Shown piece by piece: positions 54,283 through 64,000 of a DNA stretch of 64,000 nt. Position 1 is the stretch's first letter. Each line of letters begins with the position of its first letter. Under the pieces are notes generated by a model. It had not been told where the DNA came from, searched no databases, and saw only the letters and a program-made list of their open reading frames with translations. The DNA is taken from assembly GCA_943789485.1 (NCBI GenBank), contig CALSUH010000005.1:1-64000 (forward strand), given 5' to 3'. The stretch comes from an uncultured Pseudomonadales bacterium. GTDB taxonomy: Bacteria; Pseudomonadota; Gammaproteobacteria; Pseudomonadales; Pseudohongiellaceae. Position numbers and translations under genes: made by a program.

Positions 54283-55851
54283 TTGAGCAAAAAATTCAAT
54301 GAGTGCCTGCAACGCTACAAGCTTCCCGAATTTGACACGGCATGGGGAGAGATTCATCGAGGAATCGAGAAGGAGAGTCTGCGAATATCTCCTGATGGCC
54401 ACATTTCACTCTCAAGCCACCCTCTGGCACTGGGTTCTAGTCTAACAAACCCTTTTATTACCACCGACTTCAGTGAATCTCTGCTCGAATTCATCACACC
54501 TGTCTATAGCGATATTGATGAATGCCTGAAGAGAATGGAGGACATACACCGCTTTACGCTACAAAATCTGGAGAATAACGAGGTGTTGTGGGCCTCGAGC
54601 ATGCCCTGCCCGCTTGGCGCCCAGGAAGACATCCCAATAGCACAATACGGCTTCTCAAATGTCGGCAAACTAAAGACTCTGTACCGCCATGGGCTCAGCA
54701 ATCGCTATGGCCGACTGATGCAAATTATCTCCGGTATCCACTACAATTTTTCGATGCCTGAATCGTTCTGGCAACCATACGCGGACATGTGCGGATTCGA
54801 AGGTAAGCTGAAAGATTTCAAGACAGAAAAATATCTGCACCTCATTCGAAATTTTCACCGTTATTCTTGGTTGCTTATCTATCTATTTGGCGCCTCACCC
54901 GCAGTCTGTAAGTGCTTTGCAACCGGCCGAGAGCACACTTTAGAGCAGCTCGATAACCATACCCTGTACATGCCGGATGCGACCTGTTTGCGAATGGGTG
55001 ATTTGGGATACAACAGCGAAGCACAGAAGTCACTATTCGTTTGCTACAACGAGCTAGATGCCTATGTGGATTGTTTGCGCGAGGCAATGAATACGCCCTA
55101 CCCCGAGTACGAAGCTATAGGTCAGAGCATCGATGGCGGGCATCTGCAGCTCAACACAAACCTGCTGCAACTCGAGAACGAATTCTATAGCACCATCAGG
55201 CCGAAACGCGTGGTTCAAAGTGGTCAGCGGCCATCCGAAGCACTGACCCAAGACGGTATCGAATATATTGAAGTGAGAGCATTAGATCTGAACCCTTATC
55301 TTTCCTTAGGAATAGATTCAGAGCAAATTCACTTCCTTGACAGTTTTTTATTGCACTGCCTATTGAGTGAAAGCCCTGAATGTCATAAGCAGGAATTCTT
55401 CGAGGTGGCGGACAATCTTGCCAAGGTAGTTGAACACGGTCGCGACCCGGAGCTCTCTCTCAACCTAGCATCAGCACCAAAGAAAATGCGTGACTGGGGT
55501 AATGAAATTTTGGCAGAAGTTGATAATGCCGCTACGATGTTAGATCACATTCATGGCAGCACGAATTATACCAACAGCTTGACTGCGCAATCTGCCAAGA
55601 TAGCCGACTCGGATCTCACTCCCTCGGGCAGAATCTTGAAAGATATGAAGGAAGGCAATATATCCTTTTTCGAATTCTCCATGCAGCAATCGCGTAAGCA
55701 TCGTGACGATCTACAGAACAATGGCATGAGTGAGGCCACCGTGAAGATGATGACCGAAACAGCAGCACAATCACTCAAAGATCAGGCGGGGATAGAGAGC
55801 TTAGACACAGTCGGTTTCGACGAATACTTGAAAAATTGGAACGACGCATAG
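54283..55851 (+). CDS. gshA: Glutamate-cysteine ligase GshA
   Basis: A 522-residue enzyme of the gammaproteobacterial (class I) type, similar in length to E. coli GshA (518). Landmarks are IHRGIEKESLRIS, ALGSSLTNPFITTDFSESLL, SMPCPLGAQEDIPIAQYG and ISGIHYNFSMP. It makes gamma-glutamylcysteine, the first step of glutathione synthesis, in the cytosol; two GST genes in this window use the product. TTG 54283 is the likelier start, because AGGAG lies five bases before it; ATG 54250 would add 11 residues but has no clear site. Confidence 0.95.
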   Translation: MSKKFNECLQRYKLPEFDTAWGEIHRGIEKESLRISPDGHISLSSHPLALGSSLTNPFITTDFSESLLEFITPVYSDIDECLKRMEDIHRFTLQNLENNEVLWASSMPCPLGAQEDIPIAQYGFSNVGKLKTLYRHGLSNRYGRLMQIISGIHYNFSMPESFWQPYADMCGFEGKLKDFKTEKYLHLIRNFHRYSWLLIYLFGASPAVCKCFATGREHTLEQLDNHTLYMPDATCLRMGDLGYNSEAQKSLFVCYNELDAYVDCLREAMNTPYPEYEAIGQSIDGGHLQLNTNLLQLENEFYSTIRPKRVVQSGQRPSEALTQDGIEYIEVRALDLNPYLSLGIDSEQIHFLDSFLLHCLLSESPECHKQEFFEVADNLAKVVEHGRDPELSLNLASAPKKMRDWGNEILAEVDNAATMLDHIHGSTNYTNSLTAQSAKIADSDLTPSGRILKDMKEGNISFFEFSMQQSRKHRDDLQNNGMSEATVKMMTETAAQSLKDQAGIESLDTVGFDEYLKNWNDA

Positions 55852-55964
55852 CGGTTCTTGCCGCAAAACGAATATGCTAAACTGCTGCGCACTGAGTAAG
55901 GGTTCACAAAACCCAAATCACATTGCACACAGAATAAAGAAAGATAGATTATTAGGAGCAGTCG

Positions 55965-56477
55965 ATGGCCTTGGCAATACCCAACAATAGAATGATCAAT
56001 ATAGGTGTTTTTCTGGCTACGGTAACCACTATCGGTATCGCGCTGTATCTAGAACACGTGATGCTATTTTCTCCCTGCGGCCTGTGCATTACTCAACGCG
56101 TGTTCTTTATTCTCTGCGGCCTGGCATGTCTGGCATCTGCGATTCACAATCCCGCTGCCGATGGGCAGAAAATCTATGCCTTCGCAGCGGCTGCCATGTG
56201 CATCTTTGGAAGTTATTTTGCTGGGAGGCAAATTTGGTTGCAACACCTGCCCGAAGACTTGGTACCCGCCTGCGGCCCCGGGTTTACTTATATCCGCGAC
56301 AACTTTCCATTCATGCAGCTGCTAGACTTCCTACTCGTAGGCGACGGCAACTGTGCGGAAGTTCAGTTCCGATTCCTTGGCATTTTCTCGATCGCCGAGA
56401 TGTCTATCATCGCATTCGCCGGTTTATTTACAGTCTGCCTATATACAGCGTTCCGTAAGCAAGCAGAGACGCTCTAA
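55965..56477 (+). CDS. dsbB: Disulfide bond formation protein DsbB
   Basis: A 170-residue inner-membrane protein with four hydrophobic segments. The quinone-linked Cys pair is SPCGLCITQR after segment 1, and the second periplasmic pair comes from PACGPG and GDGNCAEVQ. Both pairs are as in E. coli DsbB (176 residues). It reoxidises DsbA and passes electrons to ubiquinone. It ends exactly where the convergent flavoprotein gene ends, with no bases between the two stop codons. Confidence 0.94.
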   Translation: MALAIPNNRMINIGVFLATVTTIGIALYLEHVMLFSPCGLCITQRVFFILCGLACLASAIHNPAADGQKIYAFAAAAMCIFGSYFAGRQIWLQHLPEDLVPACGPGFTYIRDNFPFMQLLDFLLVGDGNCAEVQFRFLGIFSIAEMSIIAFAGLFTVCLYTAFRKQAETL

Positions 56478-58634
56478 CTAACCGCGGCGCCAAGCAAAAA
56501 ATTTCTCGAGATAAGGAAAATACTTTACCGGTAGGCGCTCACTGCGCCAGGCGTTGGACGCAAATTTGTTTGCCTCCAATAGAGTCGGATAGATATGTGT
56601 CACTGCCGAAATTTTCTTCAGGCCCATTCCATGGGTCATAGCGAAAACAAACTCCCCAATCACCTCGCTGGCGTGATGTCCAACGATTGTTACTCCGAGA
56701 ATTTTATCCTTGCCTGGCGCTGTGAGAATTTTGATGAAACCATGAGCCTCACCATCCGCTAGCGAACGGTCGTGGTGTTCCATTTCATAGCGAGTGAGTT
56801 CATAGACAATATTTCTCTCGATAGCTTCCGCCTCGCTAAGCCCAACTCTGGCTACTTCAGGGTCGGTAAACGTTGCCCAAGGCACAACATTGTAATTCGT
56901 CTTCGAGCGCCACAATCCACCCAGCATTGCATTCAAAGAGGCGAACCAGGCTTGAAACGATGCCATATGGGTAAACTGATAGGGGCCCGCCACATCGCCG
57001 CAGGCAAAGATGTTTGGCAGGCTGGTTTGCAGGTATTCGTTAACCTCTACCGTGCCTTGCTTAGTCAGCGCCAGGCCCAAATTTTCTAGACCGAAGCCTT
57101 CCACGTTTGCCTTGCGGCCAATTGCTAACAACACTTTGTCGAATTCTACTCTAACGGACTCCCCGTTATTTTCTGCCTCCATGTAGTCTCCATTATCGCC
57201 GGCACCAAATTTCAATAGCTTATGGCCGGTGAGAAGTTGAATACCCTGCTCTCTAAAGGCTTTTGAAACTATCTCGGACACTTCCTTATCCTCACGCGGC
57301 ATGATGCGATCAGCCATATCTACCTGCGTTACTTTTGCGCCGAGATTACTAAACGCCTGCGCTAATTCGCAACCGATCGGTCCGCCACCCACAACTAGAA
57401 GCCTCTTCGGTAACTCATCCAACGACCACACCGAATCAGATGTGAGGTAGTCAATTTCAATCAGGCCAGGAATCGGCGGCACGAATGGACGCGCACCCGT
57501 GGCGAGAATTATCGAGCGGGTAGTGATTGTTCGGTCGTTCACCTTGACAGAATACGGCGATTCAATAACAGCATCTCCCAACTCAACTTCAACGCCCAGA
57601 GAAGTAAAACGCTCTACCGAGTCGTGCGGTTCTATGGTCTTTATCACCCCCTGTATACGCGCCATCACTTCAGAGAAATTGACTTTTCCCACCGCACCAT
57701 CGATTCCAAATTCTTTCGCCCGCCTTATATAGGACATAATGCGACCGCTGCGGATAATCGCTTTGCTGGGAACACAGCCCGTGTTTAAACAGTCGCCTCC
57801 CATTTTATGCTTCTCGATTAGAATCACCTTTGCTTTCGCCCCCGCAGTAATCAGCGATGCTATAAGGCCTGCCGACCCCGCCCCAATCACTACGACGTTG
57901 GCATCAAACCTTTTCGGCTTCTCGAACCTCTTAAGCGCCTTGTTACTCTGCACACTATTGAGAATCAATTTAGCGATAAGAGGGAAGGCTCCCAGCAACA
58001 CGAGAGAAGACAAGACCGGCGCACTCACCAATCCCGAGAGCGAGGTGATCTGCGAGAGCTCGGAACCGGCATTCACGTAGACGACGGTACCTATTAGCAT
58101 CCCAGCCTGACTCGCAAAATAGAACCACGTTGTGCGAATAGTCGTTAGCCCCATCAAGAGATTCACTACGAAGAAGGGAAACAGTGGAACCATACGAATA
58201 CTGAAAAGATAGAAACTGCCGTCCTTCTCTATGCCTTTGTTCAGTGGGACCAAGTAGTCGCCGAATTTTCTCTGCACCCAATCTCGAAGCAATACGCGAG
58301 ATACTAGAAATGCTAGGGTTGCGCCAATACTACTAGCGAAGGAAACCAGCAATGTTCCCCAGAGCACACCAAATATGGCGCCACCTAGCAGTGTGATAAT
58401 AATAGCGCCAGGAATGGAGAGAGAAGTGGCGATCACATATCCGGCAAAGTAGAGAAGAGACGTTTGCACAAAATTCTCATTCTTGTAATCTTGAATGCTA
58501 GAGAGTTGGGATTGCGCGTATTCGAGGGTTAGATACTGCCCTAGATCCAAAGTGATATAACTAAGCAGGGCTAGCACCATTAGCGCGACTACAATAAATC
58601 TTGTCTTATTCACAGGTTTTGCCTTCAATTCCAT
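56478..58634 (-). CDS. TVP38/VTT membrane domain fused to a mercuric-reductase-like FAD oxidoreductase
   Basis: A 718-residue fusion. Residues 1-235 form a TVP38/DedA (VTT) membrane domain with about six hydrophobic segments and the family block GAIFGVLWGTLLVSFASSIG. Residues 243-718 form a pyridine nucleotide-disulfide oxidoreductase. It has FAD motif VVIGAGSAG, redox disulfide CLNTGCVPSKA, NAD motif VVGGGPIGCELAQ, FAD-binding IFACGDVAGPYQ, and a C-terminal dimer domain ending in THIYPTLLEANK. It lacks the N-terminal heavy-metal domain of MerA. The membrane anchor suggests work on a lipid or quinone-linked substrate at the inner membrane. Confidence 0.9.
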   Translation of the reverse strand: MELKAKPVNKTRFIVVALMVLALLSYITLDLGQYLTLEYAQSQLSSIQDYKNENFVQTSLLYFAGYVIATSLSIPGAIIITLLGGAIFGVLWGTLLVSFASSIGATLAFLVSRVLLRDWVQRKFGDYLVPLNKGIEKDGSFYLFSIRMVPLFPFFVVNLLMGLTTIRTTWFYFASQAGMLIGTVVYVNAGSELSQITSLSGLVSAPVLSSLVLLGAFPLIAKLILNSVQSNKALKRFEKPKRFDANVVVIGAGSAGLIASLITAGAKAKVILIEKHKMGGDCLNTGCVPSKAIIRSGRIMSYIRRAKEFGIDGAVGKVNFSEVMARIQGVIKTIEPHDSVERFTSLGVEVELGDAVIESPYSVKVNDRTITTRSIILATGARPFVPPIPGLIEIDYLTSDSVWSLDELPKRLLVVGGGPIGCELAQAFSNLGAKVTQVDMADRIMPREDKEVSEIVSKAFREQGIQLLTGHKLLKFGAGDNGDYMEAENNGESVRVEFDKVLLAIGRKANVEGFGLENLGLALTKQGTVEVNEYLQTSLPNIFACGDVAGPYQFTHMASFQAWFASLNAMLGGLWRSKTNYNVVPWATFTDPEVARVGLSEAEAIERNIVYELTRYEMEHHDRSLADGEAHGFIKILTAPGKDKILGVTIVGHHASEVIGEFVFAMTHGMGLKKISAVTHIYPTLLEANKFASNAWRSERLPVKYFPYLEKFFAWRRG

Positions 58635-58635
58635 T

Positions 58636-58684
58636 TATGCCAGAATTACTTACCATTAAGGGACGCAGCCCAGTTTCTGGCATA
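58636..58684. promoter_or_regulatory. Inverted repeat in the flavoprotein/hemB divergent region
   Basis: TATGCCAGAA (58636-58645) and TTCTGGCATA (58675-58684) are a perfect 10-base inverted repeat 29 bases apart, one base from the start codon of the minus-strand flavoprotein gene. A further TTCTGCC lies just beyond. It may be a regulator site or a leader hairpin for the minus-strand transcript. No known regulator consensus is recognised. Confidence 0.35.
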
Positions 58685-58687
58685 TAA

Positions 58688-59830
<1,143 letters not shown>

Positions 59831-59998
59831 ACTCGATGAAAAGTATTGGCAACAAATTCGAGCTACCACTTGAAACCTGAATTTTTGTCCTTATCATAGG
59901 GTACGAAGGTCGCGTGCATATAATCGGGTACTTCTTATCTAGCAGCTCCTCATTTACGACTTTGAATACCAAACTAGCTTACTACAAGGAAACCTCTT

Positions 59999-60325
59999 AT
60001 GAGCGACAATATCGTTCACACTTCAGACAGCAGTTTCGAAGCTGACGTACTTCAAGCCGACGGCCCCGTTCTAGTTGATTTCTGGGCGGAGTGGTGTGGC
60101 CCCTGCAAAATGATTGCGCCCGTACTCGAAGAGCTCGCTAGCGAATACGAGGGCAAGCTGAAAATCTGCAAGATAGATGTCGATGCTAACATCGAAACCG
60201 CGCCAAAATATGGCGTGAGAGGTATCCCTACGCTGATTGTTTTCAACAACGGTGACGTGGCCGGCACAAAGGTTGGCGCGTTGTCTAAATCACAGCTTTC
60301 CGCTTTTATTGACAGCGTGATTTAA
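59999..60325 (+). CDS. trxA: Thioredoxin 1
   Basis: A 108-residue thioredoxin of standard length. The active site is [11 protein letters not shown], the cis-Pro loop is [13 protein letters not shown], and the N-terminal strand is VLVDFWAEW. It reduces cytosolic disulfides with thioredoxin reductase. AAGGA lies 8 bases before ATG. It is followed by rho, the order found in many Gammaproteobacteria. Confidence 0.97.
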   Translation: MSDNIVHTSDSSFEADVLQADGPVLVDFWAEWCGPCKMIAPVLEELASEYEGKLKICKIDVDANIETAPKYGVRGIPTLIVFNNGDVAGTKVGALSKSQLSAFIDSVI

Positions 60326-60924
60326 ATTGCGTTTAATGTGGCATCTTGAATATCTCGAGATGCCACAAGATACGATCATATCGGATCAATTCAATATAGA
60401 AATTGATCGACAAAAACCTAATACTAAACACCAAATACTCTAAATCTTTACCACGACTCGCCGGATGCTAGATTAATATCCTGAATCAAAACTAAACGAC
60501 AATAAATCCCGCCTCCAAATACTGACTAGTATTTTATTTACAGGTGGACACAATGAAAAAGTAGGACTATATTGCGGGAAAGTTGAAAATGGGGAAAAAA
60601 GGCTGACCATTTAAGTATTCAAATACATAGTCAAACAGCTATAATCAACAAACTAACTACCGACGTAAAACGCAAGTGATGCAAATGCTATCACCGAAAA
60701 TGAACTTACGTAATGGTTAGAAGCATAAAACAACAATCTCCGCCTTACACAATTTTCTAAAACTTAAACCCAAATCTTTAACGCAACTCCTAACTAGTAG
60801 TACTACTTTATCTATGACACTTAGATGTGCATGCCAATAATAATTTAGGCTGCCCAACTATACCTGACATAAATCAACTACCAAAAAACTAGAAACTCCT
60901 TAACTCACAAGAAGATCCAAACAC
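60326..60924 (+). promoter_or_regulatory. Long AT-rich rho leader with a C-rich, G-poor stretch
   Basis: The 599-base gap between trxA and rho has no gene. Near trxA, TGTGGCATCT (60337-60346) pairs with AGATGCCACA (60358-60367), and GATCAATT (60384-60391) with AATTGATC (60401-60408); neither is followed by a U tract. Farther on, 60721-60900 holds 46 C against 15 G by my count, the composition of a Rho-utilisation site. Rho is known to limit its own leader transcription in E. coli, so the same is inferred here. A three-codon MKK frame with a good ribosome site begins at 60553. Confidence 0.5.
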
Positions 60925-62184
60925 ATGAATCTAACCGAATTAAAACAAAAGCCAATCGCCGAACTTCTAGCTACTGCCCGCGAAATGGGATTGGACAATG
61001 TTTCGAGAACCCGTAAGCAGGACATCATTTTTGTCTTACTCAAGAAACATGCGAAGAGCGGTGAAGATATCAGTGGCGATGGGGTGTTGGAGATATTACA
61101 GGATGGGTTCGGCTTTCTACGCTCGGCAGACTCTTCGTATTTGGCAGGACCGGATGATATCTACGTTTCGCCTAGTCAGATAAGACGTTTTAATCTTCGT
61201 ACCGGCGACACGGTCGCTGGGAAAATTAGACCACCGAAAGACGGGGAGCGTTATTTTGCACTACTAAAGATTCACGAGATTAACTTCAGTAGCCCTGAAG
61301 AATCCAAAAACAAGATCCTTTTCGAAAACCTCACTCCCCTTTTCCCAGACGACAGACTAACTCTTGAAGTCGGCAACGGCAGCACAGAAGATCTAAGTGC
61401 CAGAGTCATTGATTTAGCAGCGCCTATCGGCAAAGGGCAGCGCGGCCTCATCGTTTCGCCACCGAAGGCAGGTAAGACATTAATTCTACAGAACATGGCA
61501 CAGTCCATTGCCAAAAATAACCCTGAATGCAGACTAATCGTTCTGCTAATAGATGAGCGGCCAGAGGAAGTAACAGAGATGCAGCGCTCGGTGCGCGGCG
61601 AAGTAGTCGCCAGCACATTCGATGAGCCGCCAGCGCGGCACGTACAAGTAGCAGAAATGGTGATTGAAAAAGCGAAGCGCCTGGTCGAACACAAGGAAGA
61701 CGTAATCATCTTGTTAGATTCGATTACGCGCCTTGCCAGAGCCTACAACACGATTATTCCATCCTCCGGAAAGGTCTTAACCGGTGGTGTCGATGCACAC
61801 GCACTGGAACGTCCGAAACGATTTTTCGGCGCGGCAAGAAATCTGGAAGAAGGCGGCAGCCTAACCATTATCGCTACCGCACTGGTCGAGACCGGATCGA
61901 AGATGGACGAAGTAATCTACGAAGAATTTAAGGGCACCGGTAATATGGAACTGCATCTCGACCGAAAGATCGCAGAGAAGCGAGTCTACCCTGCTATCAA
62001 CGTGCGCCGATCTGGTACGCGTCGAGAAGAATTGTTAACCTCCGAAGAAGAATTGCAACGCATGTGGATTTTACGCAAGCTGCTTACATCGATGGAAGAT
62101 GTGCAGGCGACGGAGTTCATTATCGACAAACTTAAAGAGACGAAGACTAACGACGAGTTTTTCAATTCGATGAAACGAAAGTAA
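60925..62184 (+). CDS. rho: Transcription termination factor Rho
   Basis: A 419-residue Rho, the exact length class of E. coli Rho. The N-terminal domain is followed by the RNA-binding cold-shock-like [14 protein letters not shown]. The P-loop is [13 protein letters not shown], and Walker B is [19 protein letters not shown] is threaded through the hexamer by the Q and R loops ([12 protein letters not shown] and [11 protein letters not shown]). It ends cytosolic transcription at C-rich RNA. ubiD follows on the same strand, 53 bases on. Confidence 0.98.
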   Translation: MNLTELKQKPIAELLATAREMGLDNVSRTRKQDIIFVLLKKHAKSGEDISGDGVLEILQDGFGFLRSADSSYLAGPDDIYVSPSQIRRFNLRTGDTVAGKIRPPKDGERYFALLKIHEINFSSPEESKNKILFENLTPLFPDDRLTLEVGNGSTEDLSARVIDLAAPIGKGQRGLIVSPPKAGKTLILQNMAQSIAKNNPECRLIVLLIDERPEEVTEMQRSVRGEVVASTFDEPPARHVQVAEMVIEKAKRLVEHKEDVIILLDSITRLARAYNTIIPSSGKVLTGGVDAHALERPKRFFGAARNLEEGGSLTIIATALVETGSKMDEVIYEEFKGTGNMELHLDRKIAEKRVYPAINVRRSGTRREELLTSEEELQRMWILRKLLTSMEDVQATEFIIDKLKETKTNDEFFNSMKRK

Positions 62185-62237
62185 TCCGCGATTGCGAATT
62201 TCTCATATAAATCTGTTAGCAACATAAGCGGTCAACT

Positions 62238-63716
62238 ATGTCCTTTAGAGATTTGCGTGACTTCATAAAGCTTCTTGAAAAAGAGGGTGAGCTCAAGCGG
62301 ATTCAGACAGAAGTTGATCCTTATCTTGAAGTTACCGAGATAAGCGATCGCACGCTGCGCAGCAATGGTCCTGCCCTACTCTTTGAAAACCTCAAAGGCT
62401 CGAAGATCCCAATGCTTACCAATCTATTTGGTAATACGCGACGCATCGCTCTAGCCATGGGTCAGGAAAATATAGAAGGTCTTAGAGACGTAGGCAAATT
62501 GTTGGCCTTCCTTAAGGAGCCCGAACCACCTAAGGGGTGGAAAGACCTCTGGCAAACACTACCTAGTTACAAGAGCGTGCTGAACATGCCAGCTAATGTT
62601 CGCAAGTCTGCTCCTTGTCAGGAGGTAATCATTGAAGGCGATGCCATCGACCTGAATTTACTACCTATCCAGACTTGCTGGCCCGGGGATGTAGCACCTC
62701 TCATTACGTGGCCGCTGGTTATAACTAAGGGCCCCGAGAAAGAACGACAGAACCTTGGCATCTACCGCATGCAGTTGGCGGGCCCCAATAAACTTATTAT
62801 GCGCTGGCTCTCGCATCGTGGTGGCGCACTCGATTTTCGCGAATGGCAGCAAGCACATCCGGACGAGCCATTCCCCATCTCCATCGCTATCGGCGCTGAT
62901 CCTGCGACTATCTTAGCAACTGTTACTCCAGTGCCCGACACCTTGTCTGAGTATGCCTTTGCAGGCTTACTGCGCGGCAGCAAGACCGATGTAGTCAAGT
63001 CGCGAACCAATGACTTGCAGGTGCCCGCCAGTGCAGAGTTCGTCTTAGAGGGTGTCATCGAACCTGGCGAAATGGCCGACGAAGGCCCGTATGGTGACCA
63101 CACTGGCTACTATAACGAGGTCGAAAAATTTCCGGTTTTCACGGTAACGTGTATCACCCATCGCAAAAATCCAATCTATCACAGCACCTATACGGGCCGA
63201 CCGCCAGACGAACCGGCGATGCTCGGCGTCGCATTGAACGAAGTCTTCGTGCCGCTTCTACAAAAACAATTCCCAGAGATCGTCGATTTTTATCTGCCTC
63301 CGGAAGGGTGTTCCTACCGACTTGCGATAGTTAGCATAAAGAAACAATATCCCGGTCACGCCAAACGAGTGATGATGGGCGTGTGGTCGTTCCTACGTCA
63401 GTTCATGTATACCAAGTTTGTTATCGTGGTGGATGATGACGTAAACATTCGAAACTGGGATGATGTCATCTGGGCAGTGACTACCCGCATGGATCCCATT
63501 CGCGATACGGTGCTCATTGATAACACACCGATCGACTACTTAGATTTTGCATCTCCCGTGTCAGGTCTTGGTTCGAAGATGGGCATGGATGCGACGAACA
63601 AGATAGAAGGCGAAACAACACGTAAATGGGGCGACACTATTGCCATGAGCGATGAAGTGAAAGCTCGAGTCGATCAAATGTGGCAAGAACTGGGCATCGA
63701 CTGCAAAGAGAGTTAA
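62238..63716 (+). CDS. ubiD: 4-hydroxy-3-polyprenylbenzoate decarboxylase UbiD
   Basis: A 492-residue UbiD, close to E. coli (497). Landmarks are [25 protein letters not shown] N-terminus, [47 protein letters not shown] (with the E-x-P-x-G-D active-site region) and [20 protein letters not shown]. The enzyme uses prenylated FMN, made by UbiX, to decarboxylate a ubiquinone precursor. The order trxA-rho-ubiD is common in Gammaproteobacteria. Confidence 0.97.
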   Translation: MSFRDLRDFIKLLEKEGELKRIQTEVDPYLEVTEISDRTLRSNGPALLFENLKGSKIPMLTNLFGNTRRIALAMGQENIEGLRDVGKLLAFLKEPEPPKGWKDLWQTLPSYKSVLNMPANVRKSAPCQEVIIEGDAIDLNLLPIQTCWPGDVAPLITWPLVITKGPEKERQNLGIYRMQLAGPNKLIMRWLSHRGGALDFREWQQAHPDEPFPISIAIGADPATILATVTPVPDTLSEYAFAGLLRGSKTDVVKSRTNDLQVPASAEFVLEGVIEPGEMADEGPYGDHTGYYNEVEKFPVFTVTCITHRKNPIYHSTYTGRPPDEPAMLGVALNEVFVPLLQKQFPEIVDFYLPPEGCSYRLAIVSIKKQYPGHAKRVMMGVWSFLRQFMYTKFVIVVDDDVNIRNWDDVIWAVTTRMDPIRDTVLIDNTPIDYLDFASPVSGLGSKMGMDATNKIEGETTRKWGDTIAMSDEVKARVDQMWQELGIDCKES

Positions 63717-63770
63717 CTTTACTATAACGATTCCATTATCCTAGATGTAAACCGTCAGGAAGCTTGAACC

Positions 63771-64000
63771 ATGAAAAAGACACTGTCACTGCGCCTAGCC
63801 TTAGGCTCTTTATTAACGTTCGCTTTATCTTCTTCCCAGTTCAGCTTTGCCAAGGAGGAAAACACCGCACTCGAAGGCACGAATTGGCAATTGCAGAATA
63901 TGAAGGTGTTGGGTGGCTTCCTGTTCACACCCGACGACCCAAGTCTATACCGCCTAAATTTTCGAACCGAAAATAGGCTCACTGGCACATCAGACTGCAA
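63771..64000 (+). CDS. META-domain (HslJ-like) exported protein, 5' part
   Basis: From ATG 63771 (CAGGA 10 bases upstream) the plus strand is open to the window edge. The first 76 residues include a signal peptide (KKTLSLRLALGSLLTFALSS) and then LEGTNWQLQNMKVLG and LYRLNFRTENRLTGTSDC. The blocks L-x-G-(T)-x-W-x-L and the F-x-x-(D/E)-x-R-x-x-G-x-(S/T)-(G/D)-C pattern match META/DUF306 domains, as in HslJ. Its end lies outside the window. Confidence 0.7.
   Translation, partial: MKKTLSLRLALGSLLTFALSSSQFSFAKEENTALEGTNWQLQNMKVLGGFLFTPDDPSLYRLNFRTENRLTGTSDC

Noticed and set aside
60553..60564. Three-codon MKK frame with a good ribosome site in the rho leader
   Set aside because: Too short to support as a gene; mentioned only as part of the leader.

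Overview
The window looks like a chromosomal segment of a free-living, probably marine, gammaproteobacterium. Support comes from its housekeeping genes: rdgC, a yehS-type DUF1456 gene, yaeQ, the yrfG-hslR pair, a gammaproteobacterial gshA, dsbB, hemB, and the order trxA-rho-ubiD. Base composition is near 50% G+C by eye. I saw no rRNA, tRNA, CRISPR array or intact insertion sequence.

Layout. (1) 1-11.7 kb: secreted catabolic proteins (amidohydrolase, NHL propeller, a large CXXCH propeller protein) diverging from a row of twin-VOC protein, DUF1592 cytochrome-like protein, DUF1552 protein and ankyrin protein. (2) 11.7-23 kb: two GST genes, a cation antiporter, a PLP enzyme plus succinate-semialdehyde dehydrogenase pair, small conserved genes, an M28 peptidase and rdgC. 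(3) 23-29 kb: an OPT transporter, then an aromatic-amine-dehydrogenase type cluster in the order B-E-D-A-cytochrome c. (4) 29-43.5 kb: a propeller/lipoprotein/DUF1080 operon facing a seven-gene operon (alkylsulfatase-like, sulfatase, sugar ABC ATPase and permease, TIM-barrel epimerase, GMC subunit 3, GMC oxidoreductase). Together these resemble a 3-keto-glycoside route for (possibly sulfated) sugars. (5) 43.6-48 kb: a DsbA/FrnE-like gene with an in-frame TGA exactly where the first active-site Cys is expected, overlapping a gene with halohydrin-dehalogenase signature motifs; then a CoA-transferase and an acyl-CoA dehydrogenase on the other strand. (6) 48.6-53 kb: serine hydrolase, DUF885 peptidase-like lipoprotein, cysQ. 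(7) 52.9-64 kb: core genes yrfG, hslR, gshA, dsbB, a TVP38-flavoprotein fusion, hemB, trxA, rho, ubiD, and the start of a META-domain protein.

Several gaps hold decayed genes found by reading through stops and frameshifts: an IS6-type transposase fragment (11.7 kb), a macro-domain gene (20.8 kb), a DUF885 fragment paralogous to the intact gene in this window (28.8 kb), a frameshifted DUF2834 gene (29.7 kb) and a thpR/LigT gene (48.1 kb).

The most exciting candidate is the operon at 43652-44943: a possible selenocysteine (U-P-W-C) thioredoxin-fold oxidoreductase translationally coupled to a halohydrin-dehalogenase-like enzyme. The main alternative is a single nonsense mutation, which must be taken seriously because gene decay is frequent in this genome.
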